A stretch of DNA of 64,000 nt, taken from contig JAHLKC010000058.1 of NCBI GenBank assembly GCA_025449115.1, positions 1-64,000 of the forward strand, given 5' to 3'. Within the stretch, counting starts at the first letter, position 1. Each line of letters opens with the position of its first letter. The notes beneath the pieces were generated by a model. That model had not been told where the DNA came from and made no database searches. It was given only the letters and a program-made list of their open reading frames with translations. Origin of the DNA: Chytridium lagenaria (lineage: Eukaryota > Chytridiomycota > Chytridiomycetes > Chytridiales > Chytridiaceae). Below, piece after piece: positions 33,702 to 46,900 of this stretch. Both the position numbers and the translations under genes were made by a program.

Positions 33702-36700
33702 ATGCAGCCTACTACGCCGCTACCACCTCCTCCTCAACTCGGGATCATGCGTCAAAGAGACAGTCCGTCGCACCTCCTTCATCATCCTCTGCTGTTCATC
33801 TATCATCACCATCATCACATCAACAACCACCCCCGTCAATCAATAATCCACAAAAGAGGCAGAGTATATTGGGGGGAAAGTAACTATCATTCAACCACTT
33901 TTATTCATTTACAAATCCTTTCCAAATCACTCACTCACACTCTTCACGTCTTTAATATAAATAAACCAAAAAACAAAAAGAAAAACCTCCATCAACGCTG
34001 GCGATGGCACCCCCGTCGGCTCCCTCTCCCGCTCCACCCTCCCCCGCGGCTCAATGCTCGGCAACGCCTCCTCTTCCCGCATAGGTGCCAACGCCTACAC
34101 CTCCAGCACCGTCGGCGTCACAGGCAGTGGCAAAAATCATTCTCTCATGGGCACATCTGGCAACAAGAGCATGCAGGGAAACATGTTGGGGCTCGCGAGC
34201 AGTATCACCGTCGGCCAAGGGTTTGGGGGTCCTGGGTCTCTGTTAAACGGTGTGCAAGTGCTGGATGAGGATGGGAATGATGTGACCCCTATTCCTCTGT
34301 ATCGCATGCGAGGGTGGCTCCTAATTTATACGGAAAGACGGTGATGGGTGGTGCGTCTACAACAGAAGTCTCCATTGCCAGCATGACCAAAGTAATTTTA
34401 TTGTCTTTTTCTTGCCTTCGACACCTTTCTCTTACCACCCTCTAAAAAATAATTTATATATATCAGGAAACCGTCGCAGACGTCCTCAACAACCTCGAAT
34501 CCATGACGGTCGGTTCCTGGAACGCATCCATGTTTTGGTCGCTCCGGTGTCAGTTTCTCCAATTCCAGTCGCAACTCCACCTCCTCCAGTGACGACGAAA
34601 AAGATCACGGCAGCAGCTACGACTCTGCCAACGACTCTGATGATCGCGAAGACGGTAAAAATAAAAAAAATACCTTATTCTTTACCATTCACTAAAACCT
34701 TTTTTTATTCCTTTTTTTAGCCCCACCCATCAGAGCCAGCACCACTCATTCCGGGAAAACCACCACAGACCCCGACAAAGCAAGCACCAAAATCGGCTCC
34801 AGCAAATCTCTCTCTGAAGTCGAACTCAACAAACTCCGCGACATCTACCTCACCGAGACCGACACCATCTGGCTTCTCGACATTCCCTCGATAGCCGTCT
34901 CCAACGATTTCACAGAAGAAGTCGCCATGGTCCGTGAACGCAACGCAAAATACACAGAGGTAAACACACCCCCTTCCACTTTCCCCAACATCCTAACACC
35001 CCTATTTCTTTAACAGCTTCTCGGCTCTCGCGCCAACAATGAGAATTTCACTGAACGCGGCATGCAGACCTTCAACCACTTTTTAAAAAACAAGGAAGTC
35101 CAAGTCACCGGTCCCACTCACACCACAGCAGAATGTCAAGTCACCCGATGGAGTATCTACGACAGCTACGCCGATCGTCGTTCCGATCGTATCGACACCG
35201 CCTCCCGACACAAAGTAACCACCCCTCCTCCCTCATTCAACTTACAAAAAATTTCCAGAGAAACCGATATCGACATTGACATCCCCATCACGACCGACGC
35301 GTCGACGTCAACCACGGACCAGTCCACCGCGCTTGGACCTGCTGAATCGATGATGCTGCCGTCAGGACCTGCGGTGGGTGGAGATGGGAGTGGATCGATG
35401 ATGGCGTCGAGAAGTGTCTTTTTCAATGATGATACGGCTTCCGAGGCGAATTTTTCAATGCATGTTGGGGGTGCCGGGGTTGGAGTTGCTGGGAATGTGA
35501 CGGTGGATGATGGGTTTGATAAAGATGGGCTGAATTTAAGTATGGTGAGTACCCCTCTGTTTTCTGGTATTTCCTTTTTGTCGTGCATATAAGATTTTGT
35601 GATATACATTTACCTTCTCGCCCTCTCCTCTCAATTCACCTCAACAATTTAATCTACATCCACCTCCACATCCTCGCTTCTCTATTTTCACTTCACCGTT
35701 ACTCCCCAATACCCATTCTCCATACCCCATTTCCTTATTCACACCACGTTCCATAACAACCTATCAATCTCTAAACTCGCAATCCACCTATAAATCAAAC
35801 AACACTCCCCCCCAGCTCAACCAAGACACCCTCCGCGCCTCCCTCCTCATAATGGAACGCGCAGTCGTCGGCAACACCTACGAAAAAAAGCACCTCCTCT
35901 ACCGCAACATCGACGAAGAAGCCGCCGCCGCCGCGCGTCTCCAACATCTTCAAGACATATCACAGGAAGCCGAGAAACTGATAGACGAGGCTCATGCAGA
36001 GGAGGAGGAGGAGGAGGAGAAAAGAGAGGAGGAGGAGGTGATGGAAGGTATGGATGATTGTTTTTTTTACGAGTGTTGATGTATGATTTGATTAGCTGAG
36101 AAGAAGAATGCGGAGGTTGGAGCGGGGATACCGACTTTGAATGCGCTGTGGAGTTATCGGTGTGAATTGACAAGAGGTCGGACGGTGATGTACATGGCGT
36201 GGAATAAACAAAACGAGGTACCGTAGTATCCCCAGCCCGCATTTCCCGCAAATCCAAAGACGAAAAAAGCGTCGTCGTGGTGTCAAAAACTTGATCAGCG
36301 TTCTACGTACTGCTGACGCCCCCCCACTTTATTATTTTGATATCCCGTTTCCCTATCTATCACCTCGATCATTTCAACCTTTTCAACTCCATGTAACCTT
36401 TCCTCCCCTCCATTCCCGCCATCACCACCATCAGGACATCCTCGCCGTCGCCTACGCCGAATCCAAGACCACCACTTCCCCAGTCCTAGGTCTCGTTCTC
36501 TGCTGGTCCCCGAAAAACCCAGAGGTAACCCCCACCGTTTTTTTCACAACCTCAACTTTCTGGATGTAGTGGCCTGAACGGATTTACCGCTCAACTTCTC
36601 CTATCACCGCCATCGATTTTTCTCGAACAAACCCAAACCTTCTGGCCGTTGGGTTCATGGACGGGCGGATCGCGGTGTATGATGTGCGACGGAAGGAGGA

Positions 36701-38513
36701 TCGACCCGTGTTGGATAGCAAGTAAGTCGCTTTTTCCCATTCTTCCAGTCCGCACTCGCTCCAGGAAAAAGTAAAGAAGGAAGAAAAAGAAAAAAAGATC
36801 AAAAAAAAAAACGAAAGAAGAAAAAAGAACAAAGAAAAAAGACAGAGAAAGCAAAAAAAAAAAAAAAACCATCAAAAATCATTCCCTCTCAAACTTCCAT
36901 AAACCTGTTCAAGTCATCCATCCCCCTTCCCCGTTTTCCCCAATATCCAACTCAACCATCCTCCCTCCCTTCTCCATCCCAAACCTCAACTCTAGCGACC
37001 ACGCCGGAAAACACCGCGACCCCGTCTGGGAGCTCAAATGGGTGACCGCGAACGCGTCATCGGCGACGACCAATCCCGTGGTGAAACCCTCGTCTCCGTC
37101 TCCACCGACGGTCGAGTCTGTCAATGGATGATTCGAAAAGGTTTCGAATACACAGGTACCTCCTCCTTTTTATCATGGCCACTCAATCAAATTAGATTTG
37201 ATGACTTTGAAACGGGTGACCCGACAACAGGAGACGAAACCGAATGCCGGGGACATGGGGGCCTGGGTCAAAGACGAGCGCGTTTATTGCGAGACAGGCG
37301 GGGGGTTGTGTTTTGATTTTAATCCGAATGATAGTAATATGTGAGTTTGTTTTTTTTCTCTAGTGTTATGCATTTTCACGCCACGTCCCCGTTGGCCGAC
37401 ATCTTATCTTTATTATGTTGAATGGCACTTTTGCGTTTTTTGCTTGCACCCGCGTCTACCCTCATCTCAGCTTATATTTTTTGTTTTGGATGACTCTTTG
37501 CGTTTTTTCACCGCTTCACAACCCCCCCCGTTATCATCAAACTCAACCGTCCATCTGTTTACGTTTATTTTTTCTTCCTTTTTCATTTCTCCTTTCATCA
37601 TAAACTTTCAACATCCCCTGTTGCCATTTTCCTCTTCCCCTTTCCCATCAATGTTAAAAAACCGTCTTAACCCCTCCACAAACCATCAGCTACATCGTCG
37701 GCACCGAAGACGGCTACATCCACCGCTGTTCCTGCAGCTACAACGAGCAATACCTCACCACCCAATTCGGGCACACCGGTTCCGTCTATAAAATCAAATA
37801 CTCCCCATTCCTATCCACCTATTTCCTTTCTTGTTCCGCTGACTGGACCGTGAGGCTTTGGGGGGTGGATGATGAGGATGCTATCTTTAAATTTCAGAGT
37901 GGAAAGGTGAGAACTTTGGGGTGTGTATGGACTTTAACGATTTTTTTAAAAGGATGCCATCACGGATATCGCTTGGAGTTGGAATTCGGCGACGGTGTTT
38001 GGGTGTGTGAGTAATGATGGACGGATGGAGATTTGGGATCTGCAGTTTTCAGTGTAAGCCAATTTCGTTTGTTTGTTTATCTCGCCTCATCGTTTTTAAA
38101 ACCCCCTTGTTCACCTTTCTCATTCATGTATTATCAAACCCTTCACCGTTTTCTACCCCTTATTCACCCTTTCTCAATCATATCAACCCCCTTTTCATCA
38201 TTATAACCGTGATGAGATTTGATATCTAATTCTCCAAAACCAGTCTTGACCCAGCTATCCTCCACACGGTCCTCGACCGTCGTCTGACCGCCATCATCTT
38301 TGCCGCACGGTCCCCAACCGTCCTCATAGGCGACGACAATGGCACCGTGTCCGTGTTCAACCTTCGTGGAGGTCACTCGCAAAAATGACGGTCCAAGGGA
38401 CGTCTGTCCCGAAACATGTGATGGAGGAGCAGGCGGCGGTGTTGGCGAGGGTCATTGCGAATAAGAATCAGACGGTGACGAGTGTTGGAGGAGGTGGAGG
38501 AGCGGAGGTTTGA
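33702..38513 (+). CDS. Axonemal dynein intermediate chain, WDR78/DNAI4 type
   Basis: Part of the inner-arm dynein machinery of motile cilia. The start at 33702 is tentative. About 13 exons. A low-complexity N-terminus is followed by VQVLDEDGNDVTPIPLY, a family hallmark. Next come an acidic/Ser region and LTETDTIWLLDIPSIAVSN (34.85 kb). A Glu-rich coil lies at 36.0 kb, then WD40 repeats: LNALWSYRCE, ILAVAYAES, ITAIDFSRTNPNLLAVGFMD, PVWELKWV, VSVSTDGRVCQW, YIVGTEDGYIHRC, GHTGSVYKIKYSPF, SCSADWTVRLWGVDDE, DAITDIAWS and VLIGDDNGTVSVFNL. One A is missing from the A-run at 38381-38385. Restoring it continues the frame to 38513 with MTVQGTSVPKHVMEEQ; as written the frame stops at 38388. Another one-base break lies near 34303. 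Its presence implies flagellated zoospores. Confidence 0.9.
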
Positions 38514-39071
38514 GAAAAGGAGGTTGGGAATGGAATGTGGAAAGAGTTGTTTTTTGTTTTTTTATTAAAGTAAAAGGTTTTGTTTTACTTTTTTGGATTG
38601 GTAGTAGTGCTGAAGATAATTGTGACTGCGTGACAAGCACGTCTTTTAAAAATCTAAATAGCAATGATCGTCAGTAATTACAGCGATACGTGGTTATCTT
38701 TTTTTTTTTGCCCTCACACAGCTTTTCAGATAAAGAGAGTTCACTTTTCCAACACAACGACCGTCTCAACACTGGTAAGTAACTTCAATATAACAAAAAG
38801 AAGCCCGATGTGAGTGATGAAATGCTTTTTAATTTAGACAGTTTTAAAACATGCGAGTGTTATGTACAATGCAAAGTGCAAGTTCGTGGATATAAAAATG
38901 ACAACGCTGCCAGAAAAGAAAGAAAAAAACACAACAAACCATGAGGTTTCAAAGAAGGGTGGTAATCAAGGCCAGCTTGATGGCAAACTGATAAACTATG
39001 AGGCTAACCAAAATAAAGAAAAGAAACACACAAACTAAAATACAAAGAAATTAAACATAGGCGTGGGGGTG
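38514..39071. other. Convergent intergenic region
   Basis: 3' flanks of two convergent genes. AT-rich, no gene seen. Confidence 0.55.
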
Positions 39072-41767
39072 TTAATCCACAAACTCATAAACCCCATCCA
39101 CAAGTGCCCAAGGATCTTCCTCCTCGGAAGCTCTCGGTGGAGGCGGTGGAAGCGGAGGTGGCGACTCTTGCCTTGCCTTCACCTTCCCCTCCGACGGTCT
39201 CCATCAAGGCTCTTCCTCGGCCACCCATAAGCCGAAGGCTTATGCCTGCGTTCATCCACCGACCGTCTAGGTGTCCCCGCAGGTCCAGGAACACCCATCT
39301 GCCCGCCCTTTCTCATAGAATCCACTGAAAGCCGTGGCACAACGTCTTCTGACGACATGGATTTCCCGAATGGACTGATGCTGCGGTTGGATGAGTTTGA
39401 AGGTCGGAAACGACGGGAAGAGGATGTTGTATTAAATGGTGCTGATGGGGTGCTGTCGATGGAGGGTGCGGGGAGGGAGGGCTGATCACGCCCTGAGAGC
39501 ATGTTGGTGAAAGTTTTCATAATAGGCATTTTAAATATGGAGGGTTTTACGCGTGAGGCGGTGGGTTCGGAAGGTTTCAGACGCGGGTGTTGGTGTCTAT
39601 GTGAATGGAGGAGATGGAGTCTGAGCGTTCGGAAAGAGAGGGGGAAGAAGAGCGATCGGGCTTGAAGCCGCGGAAGTGAAGCCACGGTAAAGATGTATGG
39701 AGGATGTGGAACTTGATCCGGATTTAGTGCGCTCACGGGTTTGATGGGCGTAGTGATGGTGGGACTCGCTGAATGAGTTTTGAAGGGGATGAGCGGGTGG
39801 AGACGGGGTCGACGGCGAGGAAGGGGTAACTTTGTGTTTGGGACAATTCGTTAGCAGAGGCGGAACGACTGCGGCCCTCAATTGTCTCCTCTTCTTTTAT
39901 GGGTTCCTCTTGTTTACCGTCCTTGGACTTTAGGAACGGCATGCTCTTGGATGGATGTAAGGTTGGTGTTGGAGGCGTCACCATCATCACGCGGGGGGGT
40001 GATTCATGTTCATCCATGGACTCTGGGGTAAGAGGAAGCTGAACATGACCACCGAGTTTACTTGACGCTCCAGAAGTGGATCGAGACCTCGAAGTTTTTC
40101 GTAGTGCCATCATCTGCATGACCGAATCTTGCGGCAAACGTAGGACTTTCCCCTCTGATGTGACTAACCCCAAAGTCCTCCTTGGGGATGTAGGTGAATT
40201 GATGAGCGACCGTGCAGCTTTCACGCTGAAACTTCCCACCGAAAATTCACATTTATCTTGTGCGCTATCCACCAGCGCTTCAACGCGTTCATCCATGTTC
40301 TTGTCAATATGCCTGTAGTTCATGAGGGAATGACCACCGTGGATGTTCGCCTTGAGGTTCTCGGCTGACGATATGCGGGAGACAGCGTCACCGGGTATTG
40401 CAATTCCCAGAGCATCCTTGATTTTAATATTATCCGTTGACGTATTTGTGCTTGAGATGTAGCTGATGCCTGAAGCGATAGATGCGGAGCACGACGTACC
40501 ACCCATTGCTGAGAATGTGGATTCAGCGTATGATGGTTTCTTGTACATCGGTGTATGGTTTTGCGCGACAGACACCACACAAGCTGGAATATCCAACTTA
40601 AAGTTCCGGTCCCCGCCCCATACAGTGGTATCCATGTCCAAACGGATCAAGAGACGATGAGCGATTCTAAAATCATGGGTCCTAAAGGAGACGTTGGCAC
40701 CTTCGACTGGGACGTTCATGCTGAAACGAAGAGGTGGAGGCAGTACCGCAGGGAGGCGGGATGCGGCGAGAGGAAAGTTGAGCTCTGCGTGAAGTTGTTG
40801 TTCAGAGATGCCGTTGGACCGGTTGCTCTCAAAAGTGTTTCGAGGGTCCTTGATGGCGTGTTTTGCCCCTTTTCCAAATACCGTTTCCTCCTTGTACATT
40901 AACTTTTTATTTGGTATGCCGCAGCTATAGAATAATTACGTTAGCATGAGACACTTGAGTGTTTAAAAAAACAAAAAACACACACCTGTACGCTCTTCTT
41001 TCTACGAAAGCTAACTTTACGGCAGCTAAACAATCAATTGCATCCCGATCCAAAACGCTGATCTCTGTCGAGACCTTGACGTACTTTGCATCAGCGGGTA
41101 TCTCTTCAGGAAAGTGCACCTTGATCCGATGAAATCTTGTCTCAAACTCCTGCTCCTGCAACGTCATATTAGGAGCCCTGGTCCGTGTAATCGCAAGCGG
41201 CTTAGTCGAAGAACAAACATCCGGGTTGATCCCCGACCGCGCCAGCCTTGCTCTCACGTAATACTTGATGGTGCCGTACGAAACATTGATGGAAGGTGGT
41301 GTGTCGCCTGGAAGGTGTATCGTAAAAGGGTATTCATATTGTCCGGCTTCAAACGATCCCGATGCTGTGTTAAGTGCTGTCTTTGATGAAGACTTTCGCC
41401 ATAAAACCACAGTGTTATCCACAACAATGTTCTTGATGGCCTGTACAGTGTGGACATCAGGACTAACCCAATGCATCACGCCAGTCGCATCAAGGCTAAT
41501 ACTCCCCCACAACCGTATGCTAAGTTCCGTCGCATGGTTAAGCTGCTTGCCAAGAGAAAGGATAACCCGCCCCTTGATTTGTGCAGGAGTCGGCGACGCG
41601 AAATCAGAGATGCCAAGATCCTCATGCCGTCCCTTAAAGTTTTCGGCCTTGGATGATGGAATCTCGATCAAGTCCATCTCCCCCGCCTTGCCGTCCTTTG
41701 CGACAGACTTTGCATCATCCAAGACGATCCTAATGGATGTCGATGAGCCAAACAGAGAGTTTTTCAT
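39072..41767 (-). CDS. Alpha-arrestin-like protein
   Basis: Alpha-arrestins act as adaptors that bring ubiquitin ligases to membrane transporters. Exon 1 (41767-40986) holds the arrestin N-like fold: SIRIVLDDAK, IKGRVILSLGKQLNHATELS, the FEAGQYEYPFTIHLPGDTPPS signature and GTIKYYVRARLARSG. A 61-bp intron (donor GTGTGT, acceptor TTCTATAG) joins in phase to exon 2. Exon 2 has the C-like domain (LHAELNFPLAASRLPA, VSFRTHDFRIAHRLLIRLDM), then a long Ser/Pro-rich tail with many basic-Ser sites. The last residues are best read as EEEDPWALVDGVYEFVD before the stop at 39072. Several one-base frame breaks lie in the tail (39.1-39.8 kb). No clear PPxY motif was seen in the readable part. Confidence 0.78.
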
Positions 41768-42344
41768 GAGGCGTTTGTTATCTTTGAGGGGGGATGGAGG
41801 AACACTTTTCTTTGAAATAAGGCAAACGACCTCGGCTATTCAGCGCAAATCCCCTACGGTGATGATGCTCTGTGCTGAGGATCGGTGCCCCTTAATTCCT
41901 ATTTCCAAATTGACGTAATGACCAACGAGATGGGTGGTGAGCGGTGAAGTATCGAGAATTTAATTTTAAGTGTTGGCTGAGCGGTGATTGTGCCCACCAG
42001 AGCAAGAGCCAAGGTCGATGGATGAATGATTTTCGGCAATGGTGGAAGGAAGGCAGTGGTCAGCCAGCTTGAAACGGTGGGCCGTTTTAATTCGATATAA
42101 TGCGCCGAAGAGATTGAATGTGCCCCTTTTACCCCGTACCCCCTGACTGGTGGTTGGTGCTGCGAAAAAGATTTCAATTTCCTGTTTCGCCTACCTGCTG
42201 CGGCGGTCCGCTATAATTCCGTTTATAAAATTGAGCCCCAATCTCGAAAAACCAATGAATCCGGCACGGTACTGTATTTCTTTAATAATCATTGATTGAA
42301 AGCAACCCACAAGTGAACCCATATATATTCACGATACAAAATTA
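41768..42344. other. Intergenic region
   Basis: Upstream flank of the arrestin-like gene. No gene seen. Confidence 0.5.
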
Positions 42345-43307
42345 CACCGTCCATTATCGGACCTTTGCAGAATTGAGCCCCGCGTAACGATGATGGCGGC
42401 AAACATCGCAGCGTAGGTTCCAGCCCATCTGCAGCCTCACACCAGCAATTTATGCCATTCCCAGATGCGTCGGTGTTGTTGAAGGCCATTTCGTCCTACT
42501 GGCACTGATCCTCGTCTTGCATCAGCATCTTCATTAAAGATTAGGACGCATCAAATACCGTCACAAAGAAATAAATGCAAGTAAAACCACTTATCTTTAC
42601 AAACACAGCAATACACCGTCCATCATCGGACCGTTGCGAGAACCGAGCCCCGGCCTCACCGAAGACCCATCAACTTTGACCCCCGCAAAAAATGCGAACA
42701 TCGCAGCGTAGGTTCAAGCCCAACTACAGCCTCACTGCAGCGGTTTATGGTCAGGCAATGCGAGAACCGAGCCCCGGCCTCACCGAAGACCCATAAACTT
42801 TGACCCCCGCAAAAAATGCGAACATCGCAGCGTAGGTTCAAGCCCAACTGCAGCCTCACTGCAGCGGTTTATGCCATTCCCAGATGTGTCGGTGTTGGTG
42901 AAGGCCATTTCGTCCTACTGGCACTGATCCTCGTCTTGCATCAGCATCTTCATTAAAGATTAGGACGCATCAAATACCGTCACAAAGAAATAAATGCAAG
43001 TAAAACCACTTATCTTTACAAACACAGCAATACACCGTCCATCATCGGACCGTTGCGAGAACCGAGCCCCGGCCTCACCGAAGACCCATCAACTTTGACC
43101 CCCGCAAAAAATGCGAACATCGCAGCGTAGGTTCAAGCCCAACTACAGCCTCACTGCAGCGGTTTATGGTCAGGCAATGCGAGAACCGAGCCCCGGCCTC
43201 ACCGAAGACCCATAAACTTTGACCCCCGCAAAAAATGCGAACATCGCAGCGTAGGTTCAAGCCCAACTGCAGCCTCACTGCAGCGGTTTATGCCACTCCC
43301 AGATGTG
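42345..43307. repeat. 419-bp tandem repeat with nested ~120-bp sub-repeats
   Basis: Two near-identical 419-bp units (about 42461-42879 and 42880-43298; the motif CCAGATG recurs at exactly 419-bp spacing). Each unit contains two copies of a sub-repeat (GAACCGAGCCCCGGCCTCAC ... CATCGCAGCGTAGGTT ... GCAGCCTCACTGCAGC). A diverged sub-repeat precedes the array at 42345-42460. A 67-codon frame repeats with it but shows no domain, so I do not call it a gene. Confidence 0.92.
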
Positions 43308-43933
43308 TCGGCCTCGTTGAAGGCGATATTGCAGCCATTTCGTCCTAAGCAAAACAAGTACAAGAAAAAAAGCTGAAAAGCCTACCGAAGATGCAACGGT
43401 GGTAGTCTTGAATCAAGAGTGCCCCCTTCACAAGAGGTGAGCATCGAATCAAACCGACACCAACCGTCTCGCAAAAGGATGACATGCATGAGCCTCTTGA
43501 TGTTGCCAACTGCTTCTCCCTACATCAGCATCAGGGTCATATCTGCCCAACCCCACTCGTACTCGCTCCCACCCAACTCCCAACTAAGGCGAATTTTTTT
43601 TCTCAAAATACAAGAAACAATAGAGTCCGTTCATGAATTCGACAATGCCAAAACAAACACCAGCGGCTCTGCAAGTCGTAACAAATAATTAGATTAATTT
43701 TTTTTTTAAAAAAAGAAAGTGACAATTGACCATGAATGAACGATATAAATTTTCAACAGAAATTGACCCGAATCAACTGCGAGTCCAATCATGTAAGCTT
43801 TTTTTTTTTATTTTTGAGTGTTTCTGCAAAACGCGTAAAATCGCAAAGGAACGAGGGATGCAATGTGCAATAAAGGGAAACAAACAAAAAACAACTCCAG
43901 GGAAACTGGATGGAAATAAAAGGCACATTCTCC
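43308..43933. other. Intergenic region
   Basis: No gene seen; contains T- and A-runs and the 3' flank of the HAM1-like gene. Confidence 0.5.
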
Positions 43934-46900
43934 TCAAGACGCCCCAGCCATCAACTCCTTAGCGACGCTGCCCATCTTATCGACAAGAGTCTTTGCAACG
44001 TCCGACCTTGCCATGTCCTCAATAAACTTGCTAGTCTTTTGAAGACCAGACTGTCCACTGACCATGCCACCACGAGCCTTCAAGCCTTCAACATACTTCA
44101 TCTTCATGGGTGTAATTTTCTCGTCAACGATCGCAATAGTCTGTAACACTTGCTTGCCGACAAGGGCTGCCAACTCTCGACGAAGAATGGCGACAATCGC
44201 GGTGTGCATCATACGGTAAAGGGCACTGAATGAGACGCACAAAATAGGTTAGTGTCAAGAAGGAAAATTGAATAAAAAAATAATCACTTACTCATTGCGG
44301 GAGTACACAATCTGAAGGTCGAGATTCTCGACGCTTACCACCACCTTCTGCGGGAAGATTGTTGTACGCGAACTCTCAAAGTCGAGACCGATTTTCGTCT
44401 TGACGGTAATACCTTCGCCTCCGATCTAATAAAAGCTCAATTAGTAAAACAAGTTTCGACACTATTTTACCTTCAAGTTCGCAAACCCCAGTCCGTCATC
44501 TGCGGGAAGCCAGTCTTTTTCCTAAAGAAGAATGGCATGTCGCGAACGTCAGCTTGAATCTGGAAGCTGTAACACAATGAAAAGAGTTAGTAAAATCAGA
44601 TATGTGCAAAGAAAATAAAAATACACACAAGTTCAGAGTAAAAGAATGATCCATTGCAGTCCCAACTTCCGGCCTCAACCCGATAAGGAAAGAGTTCTTG
44701 ACCTAAGACAAGATCAGCATGAAAAAAAGCAACGTTTTAACATACTTTCAGCTCCATCAAATTCGGGACAATGTTCTCGGTGGTTAAAATGATGTTCTCA
44801 ACAACAATGTGCCAGTCTCGGCTGCGATGCTCGACTCGAGGAATTGGAATATACTTGAGATCTTCCCAAAGCATCTGAAAAAAAGAGCTTAAGACTATGA
44901 AAGAAGGAAGTAAAGACTAACCGGAATGATAACATGGGTTATATCCATGACGAGAGGCGTCTTGAAAGTAGGTCGCCCGGCGCTGGATGACAGGAGTTAG
45001 CGACAAAAAATGTAATTAATAGAATTGAAATTTAACTCACCTATCAAAGAATAAAGCATTCTTCATCCTAATCACGTCCTCACCCAGCCTCTTTGAAAGG
45101 GTATCCGAAGTCAAATCCTTCACCAACCCATCCACCTCGCGCAAAATAGTCTTAAGGTCCGTCTCGTAAGGTCCAAAACCCTCCTGAACAACATGCTTAC
45201 GTATTCTGTGGGCGAGGGTCCTAGTGCGTCGGTGAATATCACGCGACATGACAAACCGCTTGTCGGGAGCGATGCAGCGACTGAGAAGCTCGTACGCGTC
45301 GTTCCAAAGCATGCGGAGTTCCTCGTTCTCAGAAAGCTTGCTCGAAAGGCTCTTAGCGGCGGCGAGGAGAGGCTCAACGGGTCGATTCTTCGCGAAGCGA
45401 GAGACAATCAGCTGCATAAAAGAACATTTTAAGTTGGTCGACCCTAAAAAACAATAATTTTGGTAGCTTTAACTCACTTGAAGCTCTCTCATAGCAACAT
45501 CCATGTGGGGATCCCATGGAACAGCCCTCCTGTCGAAACCACTAACCATACTGATCAACCCAGAAATAGCATCCCTCGTCTCCATCATCTCAGGCTGTTG
45601 TAACCTCCTCATGATCTTCACAAATTGATCCGCAATCGCATCAACGTCAACCTCATCATTTTCAGGGCCAGTCATCGGCAATAACTTTCTATGAGCAACG
45701 GTTCCCATCTTACCAAGGAAACTCTTGCCTTCCGTCCCAGTTCGCGCAACCTCCTTGCCTTTAGCGGTTGAAGTATGTTCAATAGTCTTAGTCTTGCGTT
45801 CAGCTGTCTTGGTGAGATGCGGTGCCTTTTTGCTTTCTGCGGCTTGACGCTTGCCCTCCAATTGGCGATCGATGGACCGAGCAGCGGAACTAATAGTCGA
45901 CGTGGTAGTAGAAGCGGTTAGAGACTCTTCATCCTCCCTTTGTTCGTACTCCTCAACCTCCTGCGCCACCCCTCTCTCCTCTCCTCCCCATTCCTTTTCA
46001 ACCTCCCCCGCCTCCCCCCCCTCCTCTTCCCCCCATTCCTTTTCAACCTCCCCCGCCTCCCCTCCCTCCTCTTCTCCCCATTCCTTTGGAAACTCCCCTC
46101 CCTCCTCTTCTCCCCACTCCTTTTGAAATCCCACTTCTCCCCATTCCTTTTTAAACTCCACTTTTCCCCATTCGTCCCGAGGCTCCACATTCTTTACCGC
46201 AATGGTCCCAGGAATTTGCCCCATCGAGAACTCTTCCGTCGCTGCATCCCCTTCCGCTGCTCTCCCGCAGCCATAGCCCTCTCTCGACGCGCCTCCTGAC
46301 CCTCTTTCGTTGGAGGCATACCCCCAAACTCAATCGACACAACCCCCACCTCAGCGGGCCCACTTGTCATCGTCTCAATACCAATCCCAATCGGTTCCAC
46401 ACCCTCCTCCACCATAGCCTCCGTTTGCATCTCATACGGCAGAGACTCCTGCTGTTTGATAGGAAACTCTCCCCACTCGCCTGGGGCCTCACTTGGGGCC
46501 AACTTGGCCTCTTTTTGGCGACCTTCGGTCTTGTATCCGGAGCGCTTCTGTGAAGCCTTGGCCTGAGGGCGACGTGGAGCATCCATGGCAGCCGGTCCAG
46601 ACATTGTGGAGCTAGGAGAGGTCTCAGCTCCGGGAACCATTTGCTTGGACTTGGACTTGCTGGGCTGGGGTGCTTCGACGGTCTTCTTTCGCTCGGGATG
46701 AGCCCTGATATTTAAAAAGAGGCAAATGTCAACAAGAGAAAACGCAATAAACGATTTAAAGCAAATATTAAGTAGAATAGATGGCACTCACTTAACCTTA
46801 GCCTGTGCATGAATCTTTGGCTTCTTCTCAGACGCCTTCTCCTCCCTTTAACAATTCAAATGCATTAGAAAATAAAAAAAAAAGGACAGTACGGAAAAAA

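Noticed and set aside
42656..43278. Two identical 67-codon frames on the minus strand
   Set aside because: They are identical because the 419-bp unit is repeated. No domain, no start context and no codon-level constraint seen.
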